Of a DNA stretch of 64,000 bases, positions 16,935 to 26,200 are shown piece after piece. Numbering within the stretch: the first letter of the stretch is position 1; each line of letters starts with the position of its first letter. The position numbers and the translations under genes were made by a program. Under the pieces are notes generated by a model that worked only from the letters and a program-made list of their open reading frames with translations, searched no databases and had not been told where the DNA came from. Source of the stretch: Thermophilibacter provencensis (GTDB lineage Bacteria; Actinomycetota; Coriobacteriia; Coriobacteriales; Atopobiaceae); NCBI RefSeq assembly GCF_030372065.1, contig NZ_JAUDEA010000009.1, positions 1 to 64,000 on the forward strand, written 5' to 3'.

Positions 16935-18377
16935 ATGACCGACTACTCCGCGGGCGCCGTCGCGCCCGAGACCGCAGGCGAGCTTGCCGCGTCCTTCTCT
17001 GCCGACCGCGCCAACCGCGTGGCGAGAAACGCCGTGACCTCGATGAACGTCCACGCCGCCGCGCGCGACGTGAGCCGCCTGCGCACCTACCACGACACCT
17101 TCGGCGTGAGCCGCGTGCGCACCGGCAAGGTGACCAACCAGCGCCACTCCGGCCGCTGCTGGATGTTTGCGGCCTTCAACGTGGCCCGAGCGGCCACGAT
17201 GGAGCTGCTCGACGTTGACGACTTCGAGTTCTCCCAGGCCTTTGGCTTCTTCTATGACAAGCTCGAGAAGTTCAACGTGGGCCTGGAGTACGTCATAGAG
17301 ACCGCCGCGCTGCCGATAGATTCCCGCGAGGTCGCGGGGCTTCTCGAGCACTCGATGGGTGACGGCAACTACTACCCCGCCGCGATGAACATCATCAAGA
17401 AGTGGGGACTCGTGCCCAAGGACGCCATGCCGGAGAGCGCCTGCACCAAGGACGCCGACCAGATGAATGCCCAGCTGGAGCGCCTCTTCCGCAAGAGCGC
17501 GATGGAGCTGCGCCGCATGGCGGCGGCAGGTGCCGGCGTGGACGAGCTGCGCGCCGCCAAGGAGGGCATGGTCGCCGACTGCCACCGCGTGCTCTGCGTG
17601 TGCCTCGGTGAGCCGCCCGCCACGATCGACGTCGAGATTCCCGTGGGCAAGAACTGCCGCGTGCACGCGTCTCACCTCGTGGAGCAGGGAGGCGGTGAGC
17701 GCCCCGACGGCAAGCAGCGGCACCTGCTCGTGGACCGCGGCATCACGCCGCGCGAGTTTGCCGAGCGCTACGTCCCCTTTGACCCCGACGACTACGTGCA
17801 GCTCGTCTCGATGCCCGGCGAGAGCCGCCCGTATGGCCACGTGTATCACCGGCGCTTCTCGGACACCATGGCCGGGGGCCGTCCGGTCAAGATGCTCAAC
17901 GTGGCGCCCGAGGTGATGGAGGACGCCGCCATGGCGTCGCTCGCCGCGGGCGTCCCCTGCGAGATGGCCTGCGACGTGGCCCAGCAGTTCCCGCGCAAGA
18001 TCGAGGACTTCCCCGGCGTGCTCGCGTGCGACACGATGGACTTCGAGGGCCTCTTTGGCGTGGACCTTTCCATGGGTCGCGCCGAGATGATCGACGCGCA
18101 CGAGACCCGCAACACCCACGCGATGACGTTCCAGGGCGTTGAGCTGGGCGACGACGGCCGCCCCGTGGCCTGGCGCATCGAGAACAGCTGGGGCGAGGAG
18201 GCCTGCAAGGACGGCTACCTCGTGGCGAGCGCGGAGTGGTTCCGCACCTACGGCGGCGAGGTCGTCGTGCGGCGCGAGTTTGTGCCCGCCGAGCTGCTCG
18301 ACCTCTGGGACAACGCGCCCGTTGAGGAGGTCGACCCCTGGACCACCGTGGGCCTGGCAATGGCGCCGCGACTGTAA
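16935..18377 (+). CDS. Aminopeptidase C (bleomycin hydrolase family C1B), second copy
   Basis: A 480-aa paralogue of the preceding gene, starting at ATG 16935 after AAGGAGG. The catalytic residues are kept: Cys75 (NQRHSGRCWMF), His395 (NTHAMTFQG) and Asn417 (IENSWG). It is about 28 residues longer, mainly through an insertion near VEIPVGKNCRVHASHLVEQGGGERPDGK in the middle of the chain. That insertion and overall divergence suggest a different peptide specificity rather than a recent duplication. The C-terminus is MAPRL. The two enzymes would feed the amino-acid catabolism suggested by the serine dehydratase and uptake genes. Confidence 0.93.
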   Translation: MTDYSAGAVAPETAGELAASFSADRANRVARNAVTSMNVHAAARDVSRLRTYHDTFGVSRVRTGKVTNQRHSGRCWMFAAFNVARAATMELLDVDDFEFSQAFGFFYDKLEKFNVGLEYVIETAALPIDSREVAGLLEHSMGDGNYYPAAMNIIKKWGLVPKDAMPESACTKDADQMNAQLERLFRKSAMELRRMAAAGAGVDELRAAKEGMVADCHRVLCVCLGEPPATIDVEIPVGKNCRVHASHLVEQGGGERPDGKQRHLLVDRGITPREFAERYVPFDPDDYVQLVSMPGESRPYGHVYHRRFSDTMAGGRPVKMLNVAPEVMEDAAMASLAAGVPCEMACDVAQQFPRKIEDFPGVLACDTMDFEGLFGVDLSMGRAEMIDAHETRNTHAMTFQGVELGDDGRPVAWRIENSWGEEACKDGYLVASAEWFRTYGGEVVVRREFVPAELLDLWDNAPVEEVDPWTTVGLAMAPRL

Positions 18378-18384
18378 GTCCTAC

Positions 18385-18413
18385 GCGCCCCCGGGGGGCC
18401 GCCCCGGGGGCGC
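18385..18413 (+). terminator. Strong GC hairpin after the aminopeptidase pair
   Basis: A perfect 12-bp stem (GCGCCCCCGGGG with CCCCGGGGGCGC) and 5-nt loop begins 7 bp after the stop. No T-tract follows, as is common in high-GC genomes. Confidence 0.7.
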
Positions 18414-18464
18414 GCACCCCTGCGCATACCCCCCCCTGCGCAAACCCCTGCTCACCCCCTCCCG

Positions 18465-18672
18465 GCACACAAATCCGGAATTGAGCAAACGCCGCACTCA
18501 AAACTATGAATTGAGCGCGAAGATCTTCTCCGCGAGCGCGGTTTTCAGGCTCTCAGCCCATCGTCCTTCTCGCCAACTGCGCGTTTGTCAACACGAGATG
18601 GCTCCGACCACCCGCCCGACGCTCAATTGGGGGATTTGAGTGCGCCCTTTGCTCAATTCCGGATTTGTGCGC
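18465..18672. repeat. Four-box intergenic element, copy B
   Basis: The boxes are at 18465-18486 (CACAAATCCGGAATTGAGC), 18496-18517, 18620-18642 and 18650-18672, with GTCCTTCTCG at 18563 in the middle. The layout and orientation match copies A and C, with 208 bp in total. It lies just upstream of the accessory gene at 18935, and copy C lies just downstream. Confidence 0.75.
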
Positions 18673-18934
18673 CGAGAAGCACCTAGCCACAACAGCGGTA
18701 ACCCACCGTCACGGTATTTTGGCGTCGAAGGTCGCCACCGCCGCCAATGGCAGGCCCTTAAGGGGCAAACGGTCGGTCGACCCTTCGATTTGATTTGTTA
18801 ATCTATGTGATGCACCAGCATTTACATGCTCAAACAGCAATCTTGACAGATTCGAGTAAGTCAAGCGGAAGATTCGTGTCCGACTTTCTTTGAACAACGG
18901 GCGAGAAGAACCTCTCGGCGGCTACCCTCGTTGC

Positions 18935-20026
18935 ATGTCGATCTTTCTCTCGCATATCTCCGCCCTCGAGGTGATCAGACGCTGGGACTCCTTCAGGCTC
19001 ATTGAGCGGGGCCTCAGGGAAGAGGCGCCCCCGGTTCCGAGCAAGATGCCCGGCGTGCCGGAAGTCGAACGGATGTGCAGCGTCTCTCCGGTCCTTGCCG
19101 GCGTCTCAACGCCGCTTCACGTGCTTGTGGCGGACATGTGCGGAAGGCACCACTCCGAGCTGGTCGTTCCCCATCTCACCTCGTCGCAGGTTCCGGCGTT
19201 CGCTCAGTTTGAGCTCGCCCCGGGACTGATGTGCCCCTCGCCGGAATTGGTTGCCCTTCAGATGACGGAGTACGCAACCGACCTCGAGCTGCTCCTGCTC
19301 GTTGACGAGCTCTGCGGCTACTACGGCATCCAGCCGCATGCCAAGGCGGGCCTGGTCAAGAGGTCCGACCCCCTTACCTCGGTCGAGAAGATCTCGCGTT
19401 TGCTCGACAGCGTGGGCCCATGCCGCGGGGCCGCCAAGCTTCGCCGCGCGCTCTCGTTGGCTCGCGTTCGCAGCGGGTCCCCGCCCGAGAGCAAGACGGT
19501 GCACCGCCTCGAGTTTTGCGCGAGGCGAGGCGGCTATGGCCTCCCGGTCGTGGGGCTCAACAACGCGCTTCTCACCGACCGTGCGGACGGCATCATCCTT
19601 GGGTCCGGTGTAAGGATTCGCAAGCCCGACATCATGCTTCTTGTCCCCAGAGAAGCCGAGGTGGGCACCAACATGCCGTTCAGGGCCGTCGCCGTTGACT
19701 ACAAAGGGATCTACCACCGCGATCCTTGGCAGGACAAGCTCGATGTCAACAGGAGAAACGAGCTTTTGGCACGCGGGGTAAAGGACTACGAGATGGAGGC
19801 GTCACATGCCTCCGACCTCGAGTACATGGACTGGCTGGCCGCAAAGATACGCGAGGACCTGGGGATGAGCGAGCCTCGCCGAGCCAAGGCAAGCGAAGAC
19901 GCCTACAGGGCTCGCCGGGCCCTTCTCGCACGTGAGCTCGGGAGGATAGACGGGCTTTCCTGGACGGCACGAGACGTCCCGCTCATCATGGCAGGACATC
20001 GCAAGTGGGACGAGACGACGTCGTAG
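18935..20026 (+). CDS. Hypothetical protein with endonuclease-like (DUF559/Vsr-type) C-terminal domain
   Basis: A 363-aa protein I recognise only by pattern. The N-terminus MSIFLSHISALEVIRRWDS resembles a family of accessory proteins common in Coriobacteriia. Residues 178-258 show the order GSPPESK (Glu185), GGYGLPVVGLNN, RKPDIML (Asp232) and AVDYKG (Asp255, Lys257), which fits a PD-(D/E)XK nuclease core like that in DUF559 proteins. No partner methylase is present. The preceding 260 bp is AT-richer than its surroundings. Direct copies of the four-box element flank it at 18465 and 20111, so it may be a transferred cassette. ATG 18935 is preferred to TTG 18890, although neither has a strong ribosome site. 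Cleavage activity is not shown. Confidence 0.5.
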   Translation: MSIFLSHISALEVIRRWDSFRLIERGLREEAPPVPSKMPGVPEVERMCSVSPVLAGVSTPLHVLVADMCGRHHSELVVPHLTSSQVPAFAQFELAPGLMCPSPELVALQMTEYATDLELLLLVDELCGYYGIQPHAKAGLVKRSDPLTSVEKISRLLDSVGPCRGAAKLRRALSLARVRSGSPPESKTVHRLEFCARRGGYGLPVVGLNNALLTDRADGIILGSGVRIRKPDIMLLVPREAEVGTNMPFRAVAVDYKGIYHRDPWQDKLDVNRRNELLARGVKDYEMEASHASDLEYMDWLAAKIREDLGMSEPRRAKASEDAYRARRALLARELGRIDGLSWTARDVPLIMAGHRKWDETTS

Positions 20027-20110
20027 GCCAAGGGCCACCGCGTCCAAGCGCTGTCACGGACCCGGCAGTGCTCCCCGTGCCGGCAGCGCCCTTGCACCGG
20101 CAGCGCCCTT

Positions 20111-20320
20111 GCACACAAATCTAGAATTGAGCAAACGCCGTGCTCAAATGGGTGATTTGAGCGCTCACACCTTGGGCGGAAGGTTCTTCTCGATATAAAA
20201 GCCCAGTTGACGAGAAGGACGGGCGGGATCAGAGCCCAATAACCCGGGCCTCTGCGACGTCCCCGACACTCAATTCCAAGATTTGAGTACCACGTTTGCT
20301 CAAATGGGAGATTTGAGTGC
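20111..20320. repeat. Four-box intergenic element, copy C
   Basis: The boxes are at about 20111-20132, 20141-20162, 20267-20288 and 20298-20320, with an inverted pair of the common 10-mer at 20183-20192 and 20211-20220. It is 210 bp long and in the same orientation as A and B. One extra half-element box (CTCAATTCCAAGATTTGTGC) follows at 20363-20382. Confidence 0.75.
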
Positions 20321-20440
20321 ACCAGGATAACGTGCCCGGCGGGTGGGACCATGTGCCCCGGCGCTCAATTCCAAGATTTGTGCGCCACGGACTGCCGGGT
20401 CTCAACGGAAAGTGCGCGCTAAAGCGGAGCCGAGCAGCGT

Positions 20441-21085
20441 CTAAAACTCCGAGAAGCGCGGTTCGCCGGCGCGCGCCAGATCCTCCCCACCCGCGAGCTC
20501 ACGCACGGCCGCCACGAAGCGCTCCTCCTCCCCCGCGCGAAACACGCACGAGAGCTGCACGTCCTCGGCAAAGAGCGAGTCAGCCACCTTGCCGCCGGCA
20601 TCGACCACGAGGCGCGTCACTCGGTCGTAGAGCGCATAGGGCAGCTGGACCGTCACGGGCACGACGAGCGTCATCTCGCAGATCGCGCCGTCCTTCTCGG
20701 CGGCGGCCACGGCCGCCTGCGTAGCGGCGGTATAGGCCCGGACGAGCCCGCCCGGCCCTAGGAGCGTGCCGCCAAAGTAGCGCGTCACCACACAGCACAC
20801 GTCCGCGAGGCCCGCCCCGCGCAGCACGTCGAGCGTGGGCATGCCGGAGGTGCGGCTGGGCTCGCCGTCATCGGAGCAGCGCTCGCGGCCATCGGACAAG
20901 ATCCATGCGGGTACATTATGGCGCGCGTCGTGGTGGCGCGAGCGTACCTCCGCGATAAACGCCTCGGCCTCCGCCTCGCTCCCAACGTGCGCAAGCTGCG
21001 CGATGAAGCGGCTCCGCCGGTCCTCGAACTCGCCGCGTGCCTCGACACCCGCGCGCAGCGTGAGATAGGATTCGCCCGCGCTCAC
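20441..21085 (-). CDS. YigZ/IMPACT family protein (UPF0029)
   Basis: A 214-aa protein of the YigZ family. The conserved core is visible: FEDRRSRFIAQLAHV, HHDARHNVPAWIL, CSDDGEPSRTSGMPTLDVLRG, CCVVTRYFGGTLLGPGGLVRAYTAA. The second, smaller domain has the ferredoxin-like fold of the family (QLPYALYDRVTRLVVDAGG). Members bind nucleic acids or affect translation, but a defined role in bacteria is unknown. The GTG at 21085 overlaps the EIIA stop as GTGA; a GTG at 21097 is the alternative. It is co-transcribed after crr. Confidence 0.88.
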   Translation of the reverse strand: MSAGESYLTLRAGVEARGEFEDRRSRFIAQLAHVGSEAEAEAFIAEVRSRHHDARHNVPAWILSDGRERCSDDGEPSRTSGMPTLDVLRGAGLADVCCVVTRYFGGTLLGPGGLVRAYTAATQAAVAAAEKDGAICEMTLVVPVTVQLPYALYDRVTRLVVDAGGKVADSLFAEDVQLSCVFRAGEEERFVAAVRELAGGEDLARAGEPRFSEF

Positions 21086-21603
21086 CGGCCCACGCACCTG
21101 AGCAGCGGCTCCCCCGCCACGATCTTCTCGCCGCAGACCGGCGCCACCTCAGCGAAGGCCTCTGGGTTGCTCACGGTGACCACCACGGTGTCGTCCATGC
21201 CGCGACCCCCCATGAGGGCGCGGTCAAAGCCCAGGACCGGCTCGCCCGCGCGCACGGCGTCTCCCTTGCGAACAAAGGCGTGAAAGCCCGCGCCGCGCAG
21301 CTCGACGCTGTCCAGACCCACGTGGAGAAGGACCTCGGCGCCGTTGTTGGCCTTGATGAGCAGGGCGTGCTTGGTCTTGACGTCTGCCGTCACGGTTCCC
21401 GTGACCGGCGAGAAGGCGACGTCCCCCTCCGGGCGCACGCCCATGCCCGCCCCGAGCATACCCTGGGCAAAAACCGGGTCCGGAAGGTCCTCGAGCGCGA
21501 CCACCTGGCCCGAGACGGGAGCGAGCACCGCCTGCGGGTCGTCCGCCACGTCAAGCGCCACGGGCTTCTCGGCCAACGAACCAAGCTTCTGCAACAGACC
21601 CAC
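21082..21603 (-). CDS. crr: PTS glucose-specific EIIA component (Crr-like)
   Basis: A 173-aa phosphocarrier that takes phosphate from HPr and passes it to sugar EIIB domains. GTG 21603 follows GGGGGAGGGG with ideal spacing and gives the usual family length; a longer upstream frame lacks such a site. The phosphorylated His is His94 (EVLLHVGLDSVEL), with a supporting His79 (KTKHALLIK). The N-terminal region GLLQKLGSLAEKP resembles the membrane-contact helix of EIIA-Glc. HPr, EI and EIIBC are not in the window, so the sugar is unknown. A stand-alone EIIA may also regulate transporters. Confidence 0.9.
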   Translation of the reverse strand: MGLLQKLGSLAEKPVALDVADDPQAVLAPVSGQVVALEDLPDPVFAQGMLGAGMGVRPEGDVAFSPVTGTVTADVKTKHALLIKANNGAEVLLHVGLDSVELRGAGFHAFVRKGDAVRAGEPVLGFDRALMGGRGMDDTVVVTVSNPEAFAEVAPVCGEKIVAGEPLLRCVGR

Positions 21604-21713
21604 GAGACGACCCCTCCCCCACGACCGGCGCGCAACAAGCTGACTTCCGGCCAAATTTCTGCGGCCTTATTGTAGTCACGCGAGCTTGGGCGGGGCAAGT
21701 TTTACCAACATGG

Positions 21714-21719
21714 TAGAAT
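21714..21719 (+). promoter_or_regulatory. -10 element of rnpB
   Basis: TAGAAT ends 7 nt before the predicted 5' end of RNase P RNA. No good -35 is seen at the expected distance (CGGGGC at 17 bp). Confidence 0.6.
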
Positions 21720-21726
21720 CTCTCTC

Positions 21727-22106
21727 GCGAGGTGGGCCAGGCGACCGCGGGGCGCACCCGGAAACGGGAGCGTCATGAGGAAAGTCCGGGCTCCACAGGG
21801 CAGGATGCCGGCTAACGGCCGGGCGGGGTAACCCGACGGAAAGCGCCGCAGAAAAGAAGACTCCAACTGGCGAAGGAGGCGCCCCGCGCGCCGAAACGCA
21901 AAGGGAAAAGCTGAAACGGTGGTGTAAGAGACCACCAGCGCCGCGGCAACGCGACGGCTTGGCAAGCCCCATCCGGAGCAAACGCAAATAGGAGCGCTAT
22001 GGTGTGGCCCGCACTGCGCTCGGGTTGCGCGCTAGAGGCGGGCGGAGACGTCCGCAGTAGATAAATGGCCGCCCACGACAGAACCCGGCTTACAGGCCCA
22101 CCTCGC
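21727..22106 (+). ncRNA. rnpB: RNase P RNA (type A)
   Basis: The catalytic RNA that removes 5' leaders from pre-tRNAs. The 5' and 3' ends pair over 12 nt (GCGAGGTGGGCC with GGCCCACCTCGC, P1). Hallmark conserved stretches are present: GAGGAAAGTCCGGGCTCC near 21777, CGGGCGGGGTAACCC near 21820, GGTGTAAGAGACCACC near 21920, and ACAGAACCCGGCTTACAGGCC at the 3' end. The length of 380 nt fits an actinobacterial type A RNA. Confidence 0.97.
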
Positions 22107-22115
22107 ACCCTCTTT

Positions 22116-22172
22116 CATGACACCCAGCTCTGACGTCACTGTCGCATGACACTCAGTTCTGACGTCACTGTC
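22116..22172 (+). repeat. Tandem 28-nt direct repeat with TGACGTCA core
   Basis: Two copies at 22116-22143 and 22145-22172 share 26 of 28 positions and each contains the palindrome TGACGTCA. They follow rnpB and precede the DUF4130 gene by about 70 bp. Operator half-sites 29 bp apart, or a stabilising 3' structure for rnpB, are both possible. Confidence 0.6.
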
Positions 22173-22240
22173 ATGTCAGAGACGAACATGTGTCCGGTGT
22201 GCGTGCTACCCTAACGTCAAACAGACGTTCGGGGGACGTG

Positions 22241-23086
22241 ATGGACGAGAACGGCGCACAACTTAGCAGCTCCCCTCCCGAGGTGGAGCGCATGACCTCG
22301 GCGCTCGCCGAGACGGCGCGCCGCTACGGGGTTCTTCTCGCCTGCGAACCCGTTGCGGAGGGCATCGTCGCCTCGGTGGGAGTGGGCTACCTCGCGCACC
22401 TTGACGAGGGCCAGCTCGAGCTCTGTCGGGCGGACTGCTGCCAGCCGCACCCGGGACAGGTGGTGCTCGGGCCGCTCGACGCCGCGAGCGAGGGGGCGAC
22501 GGCTCTCACGAGGCGCGTGTTGGAGGGGTTTCAGCGGAAGAACGGTCGTGAGTGCGCGCGCCGCGCGGCCCTTGCCTGCGCATCGGACGAGAGCTGCGCG
22601 CCCGAGGCGGTCCATCGCTACCTCAGACTGGGGTTCTCCCAACCTTGGGAGGTGCGCCCCGGCACCACGGACAAGCGCGTGCTCGCCGTGGACGAGCTGT
22701 CGTGCCTCGTCCTGCGCGAGCTGGAGAGCGCCCAGAGGCTCACGCGATTCTCGCGCGCGGCGGATGGCTCGCTCGTAGCCGCCATCGAGCCGGCGGCCAA
22801 CATCGTGCCGCTTCTGGGCGCGCGCTGGGCGCAACGGCTCGGGTCCGAGCGCTTCTGCCTCGCGGACCCGCGGCATCGCGTTGCGGCCTTCCACGAGGCC
22901 CGCGCCGCGCGATGCGTCCTCGTAGGCCTTGACGAGCGGCTCTGCGGGCGCCTCAGGGGCATGGAGATGCAGCGTCTCACCGAGGACGAGCGCCTCCTTC
23001 GCGCCCTCTGGAAGCGCTTCCGCGAGCACGCCGCCCTCTCCGGCCGCGGCCCGCAGGCGCACCTCGTGGACAGGTGCCCCCGTTGA
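22241..23086 (+). CDS. DUF4130 / TIGR03915-type putative DNA metabolism protein
   Basis: A 281-aa protein. The stretch HRYLRLGF and then RLTRFSRAADGSLVAAIEP-AANIVPLLGARWAQRL and FCLADPRHRVAAFHE matches the core of the TIGR03915 family, and LLRALWKRFREHAAL with an R-x-P end is its C-terminal helix region. The family is usually encoded next to a radical SAM protein and is assigned to DNA repair or modification by context only. No such partner is here, so this copy looks orphaned or acts with a partner elsewhere. ATG 22241 is preferred over a start at 22190; a GTG at 22238 is adjacent. Confidence 0.7.
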   Translation: MDENGAQLSSSPPEVERMTSALAETARRYGVLLACEPVAEGIVASVGVGYLAHLDEGQLELCRADCCQPHPGQVVLGPLDAASEGATALTRRVLEGFQRKNGRECARRAALACASDESCAPEAVHRYLRLGFSQPWEVRPGTTDKRVLAVDELSCLVLRELESAQRLTRFSRAADGSLVAAIEPAANIVPLLGARWAQRLGSERFCLADPRHRVAAFHEARAARCVLVGLDERLCGRLRGMEMQRLTEDERLLRALWKRFREHAALSGRGPQAHLVDRCPR

Positions 23087-23159
23087 CCTAGGGCGCAGCG
23101 CAGGGGCCGCCATGCCCAGACGGGCGCGGAGCCCTTACAAAAAAGCCCCGCATCGTGAG

Positions 23160-23219
23160 TGAGCTGCCTCCCATTCCTCAGACTTCTATTTCCATGTCCA
23201 AGAGATGGGAGGCAGCTCA
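23160..23219. mobile_element. 60-bp miniature inverted-repeat element with IS3-like ends
   Basis: Perfect 15-bp terminal repeats (TGAGCTGCCTCCCAT and ATGGGAGGCAGCTCA) enclose 30 bp. TG...CA termini and an internal TGTCCAAGAG next to the right end resemble ends of IS3-family (IS150-group) elements. It has no coding capacity and no clear target-site duplication. It lies 34 bp past the stop codon of surface protein 2 and could also act as a terminator hairpin for that gene. Confidence 0.55.
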
Positions 23220-23253
23220 TGAAGACCGGGACGCGCGTCGGATAGAGCGGAGG

Positions 23254-26200
23254 CTAGCCCCTGTTGCGACGCCCACGCAGCGTCAGCGCCACGGCAGCCA
23301 CGGCAGCCCCGCCCACGGCGAGAAGCCCGGGCAGCGTCGTGTTGGCATCGTCGCCCGCGTAAGGAATCGCCTCGTCACCGGCCTCGTTGTTGTCGGCGGC
23401 ATTGTTGTTGTCGCCGGCGACGCCGGTGTCATCGTTGTCGGCAACATTGTTGTTGTCGCCGGTGTCGTCAGTGTCGCCGGTGTCGTCGGTGGTGTCGTCA
23501 ACGGAGGTCGTTCCCTCCTGAACGTAGCCGCAGACGGTGCAGGAGCGCTCCCACAGGCCGTCTCCGACCTGCTCCCACGTGCCAAAGACGTGCTCAGAGC
23601 GGTCCTTCACGGCCCCGCACTCCTCGCAGACCTTCCAGTGGTCGGCCTCATCGTGCTTCCAGTCGGACCAGACGTGCTCGTGAGCCGGGGGCGTCACGGA
23701 CTCGGCAACGAAGGTCGCCTCGATCGTGTGGTCACCGGTCACGTTGCCGAAGGCGTAGCTGTCCACCGCGCCCACGGACACGCCGTCGACCTTCACGTCG
23801 GCGATCGCGTAGCCCTCGTCGGGCGTGATCGTGAAGGCCTGGTCAGCGCCGTCGGCCACGGTCACGGCACCGTTGGGAGTTATGGTTCCGCCCTCACCGG
23901 CCGAGGCGGTGATGGTGTGGAGTGCCGAGCGGAACGACACGTCGATGGTGTGGTCACCGGTCACGTCGCTGAAGGCGTAGCTGTCCACCGCTCCCACGGA
24001 CACGCCGTCGACCTTCACGTCGGCGATCGCGTAGCCCTCGTCGGGCGTGATCGTGAAGGCCTGGTCAGCGCCGTCGGCCACGGTCACAGCACCGGACGGA
24101 GAGATGCTGCCGCCCTCCCCTGCCGTGGCGGTGATGGTGTGCTGGGCCGCGCGGAACGACACGTCGATGGTGTGGTCTGCGTCAACGGCAGCAAAGGTGT
24201 AGGAGCCCATGCCGTCATCGGCAACGACCTCGGAGAGGTTGATGCTCTGACCGTCAATCTTCACGTCCGCGATGATGTGGTTGTCGTCAGGGGTAATCGA
24301 GAAGGTCTGGTCAGCGCCCTCCGCAACGACAACGGCTCCAGAGGGCGTGATGGTGCCGCCCTCGCCGGCCGAAGCGGTCACCGTGTGCGCCTCGGTCTGC
24401 CAAACCATGGCAAACGGGCTGAAGCCGGAGCTGGGAACCGTGAACATCAGGCCCTGCTCGGTCGGAGTGACCTCGATGGTCTCGAGCTCGGCGTTGCTAA
24501 TCGCCTCCTCAACCTCCGCCTGGCCACTGATGCCATACTCGCGGTGCAGGCCCTTGTAGTGGACAAGCGTGAAGTCGATGCCCTGGGCGTCCTCATAGGT
24601 CATGCCGTCGGGATAGGGCAGATAGATCGTCGTGTCACCGTTGTTAGCCACCCAGGCGTTGCCGTTGTTGGCATCGACAAGGTCAAGGTAGCGGAACGCA
24701 AAGCGATACGCCTGACCGGTGCCAAGCTCGGGGAGCAGGCCGGAGTCCACGGCCTTTTGCTCGAGAAGCTCCTGTCGATTGTCGCCAGTGTTGGTGAGCA
24801 GGGAGTCATCGAGCACGGACACGCCGCTCGTATCATCCACCGGGCGACCCGCGTCCCCGTTCAGGGTGAAGGACGCGTTCCCATCGACCACGGCAACGGC
24901 ATGAGACTCCATCGTGGCAGGAGCGGTGGTCCTGACCGCATAGGTGCTCTCGCCAGTCTTGGCAGCGTCAACATCCTGAACGTGACGAACAATGATGGTG
25001 CCGAGGCCAAGCTCCTCGTTCACCAGGTTTCCGTTGATCCTGAGCTTGCTGGGGTCGAACCCGTCGTTCCAGCTCAGGTGAACGAGGTATTCACCTGCGA
25101 CGGAGTCATTGCTAACGGGGTTGCCATCGGCATCCGTATAGGACACCACAAGCTGGCTCATCAGATAGTCGAGAGGGTCGGTGCCGTCAGCCAGGACATC
25201 CTGACCGTCATAGGTCATCTCGGTGATCTCATCGAGCGAGTCGGTGAGGGTCACGACAGGCCATCCGCCGTCATCATAGGACTCGTCGCCCTGACCGCCG
25301 CCGGTATAGATGGTGACGGCATCAGGCGTGATGGTGTACTCGTTGCTGTTGACGAACATGAGGGCATACGACTGTCCGGCCGTGAGGCCCTCGAGCGTGA
25401 CGTCAATGGTGCTGCCGTTCTCAACCTCAACGAACGTGACGCTTGCACCGGATGCCGGCGTGCCATCCTCATCGAGCTCCACGAGCGCGGCGTAGAGTCC
25501 CGTGTTCTTGGTGTCCTGCGGACGGCTCGCCACAAAGTGCACCGTATCCTCGGACGGCTGGAACCAGATGGGCCCGCCGGTCTCGTTCACAACCGCCCAG
25601 TCCGGGTGCTGGACATTCAGGGCGCTCTTGATCGCGTTCACGGTGACGGTGTTGGCGTTGCCGAGCTTGATGGGTGCATAGCCAGAATCGATGGTCACGT
25701 CAAACGGCACGAGGTCGATGGTCGTGGAGCCCTGCAGCGTTCCCGGGGCAATCGAGACGTGTCGACCGGCGTTATCAGCAACGCGCTCAGCACCCTCCCT
25801 CGTAACCTGAATCTGCGCGCCCCCGTTGTGGTTCCCGGAGATGACCGCGCCGTCAGTTATGTTGACCACCGACTCAGAGGATCCGTTTGCCTGCGCGCCA
25901 TAGACCAGCGCATAGCCGCCGCAGTTGGAGATTGTGCCGCTGATCGTCACGATGGAAGGATCGCCCGCGAGCAGCGCGGTGCCGCTGCAGTCCTTGATGG
26001 TGCCCGTGATGTCAATGGTTCCGTCGGCCCTGGAACCGTTGTTTGAGATGAAGAACACCTCGCTCGCCGTAATGTTGCTGATGGTGCCCGCGACCTCGAT
26101 CGTGGGCTTGCCCCCGTTGAGGTAATAGAGGCCCGCGTCGGTGGTGCTGCAGTCAGTGATCAGTCCGGTTTCCTCCACCACAAACGTGTTGTTGGTTCCG

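Noticed and set aside
22116-22172. TGACGTCA read as a CRE-type site
   Set aside because: That is a eukaryotic factor site; in bacteria it is only an 8-bp palindrome.
23155-26046. 963-codon open frame on the plus strand
   Set aside because: It is antisense to surface protein 2 and arises from codon bias in GC-rich DNA; it has no start context and low-complexity composition.
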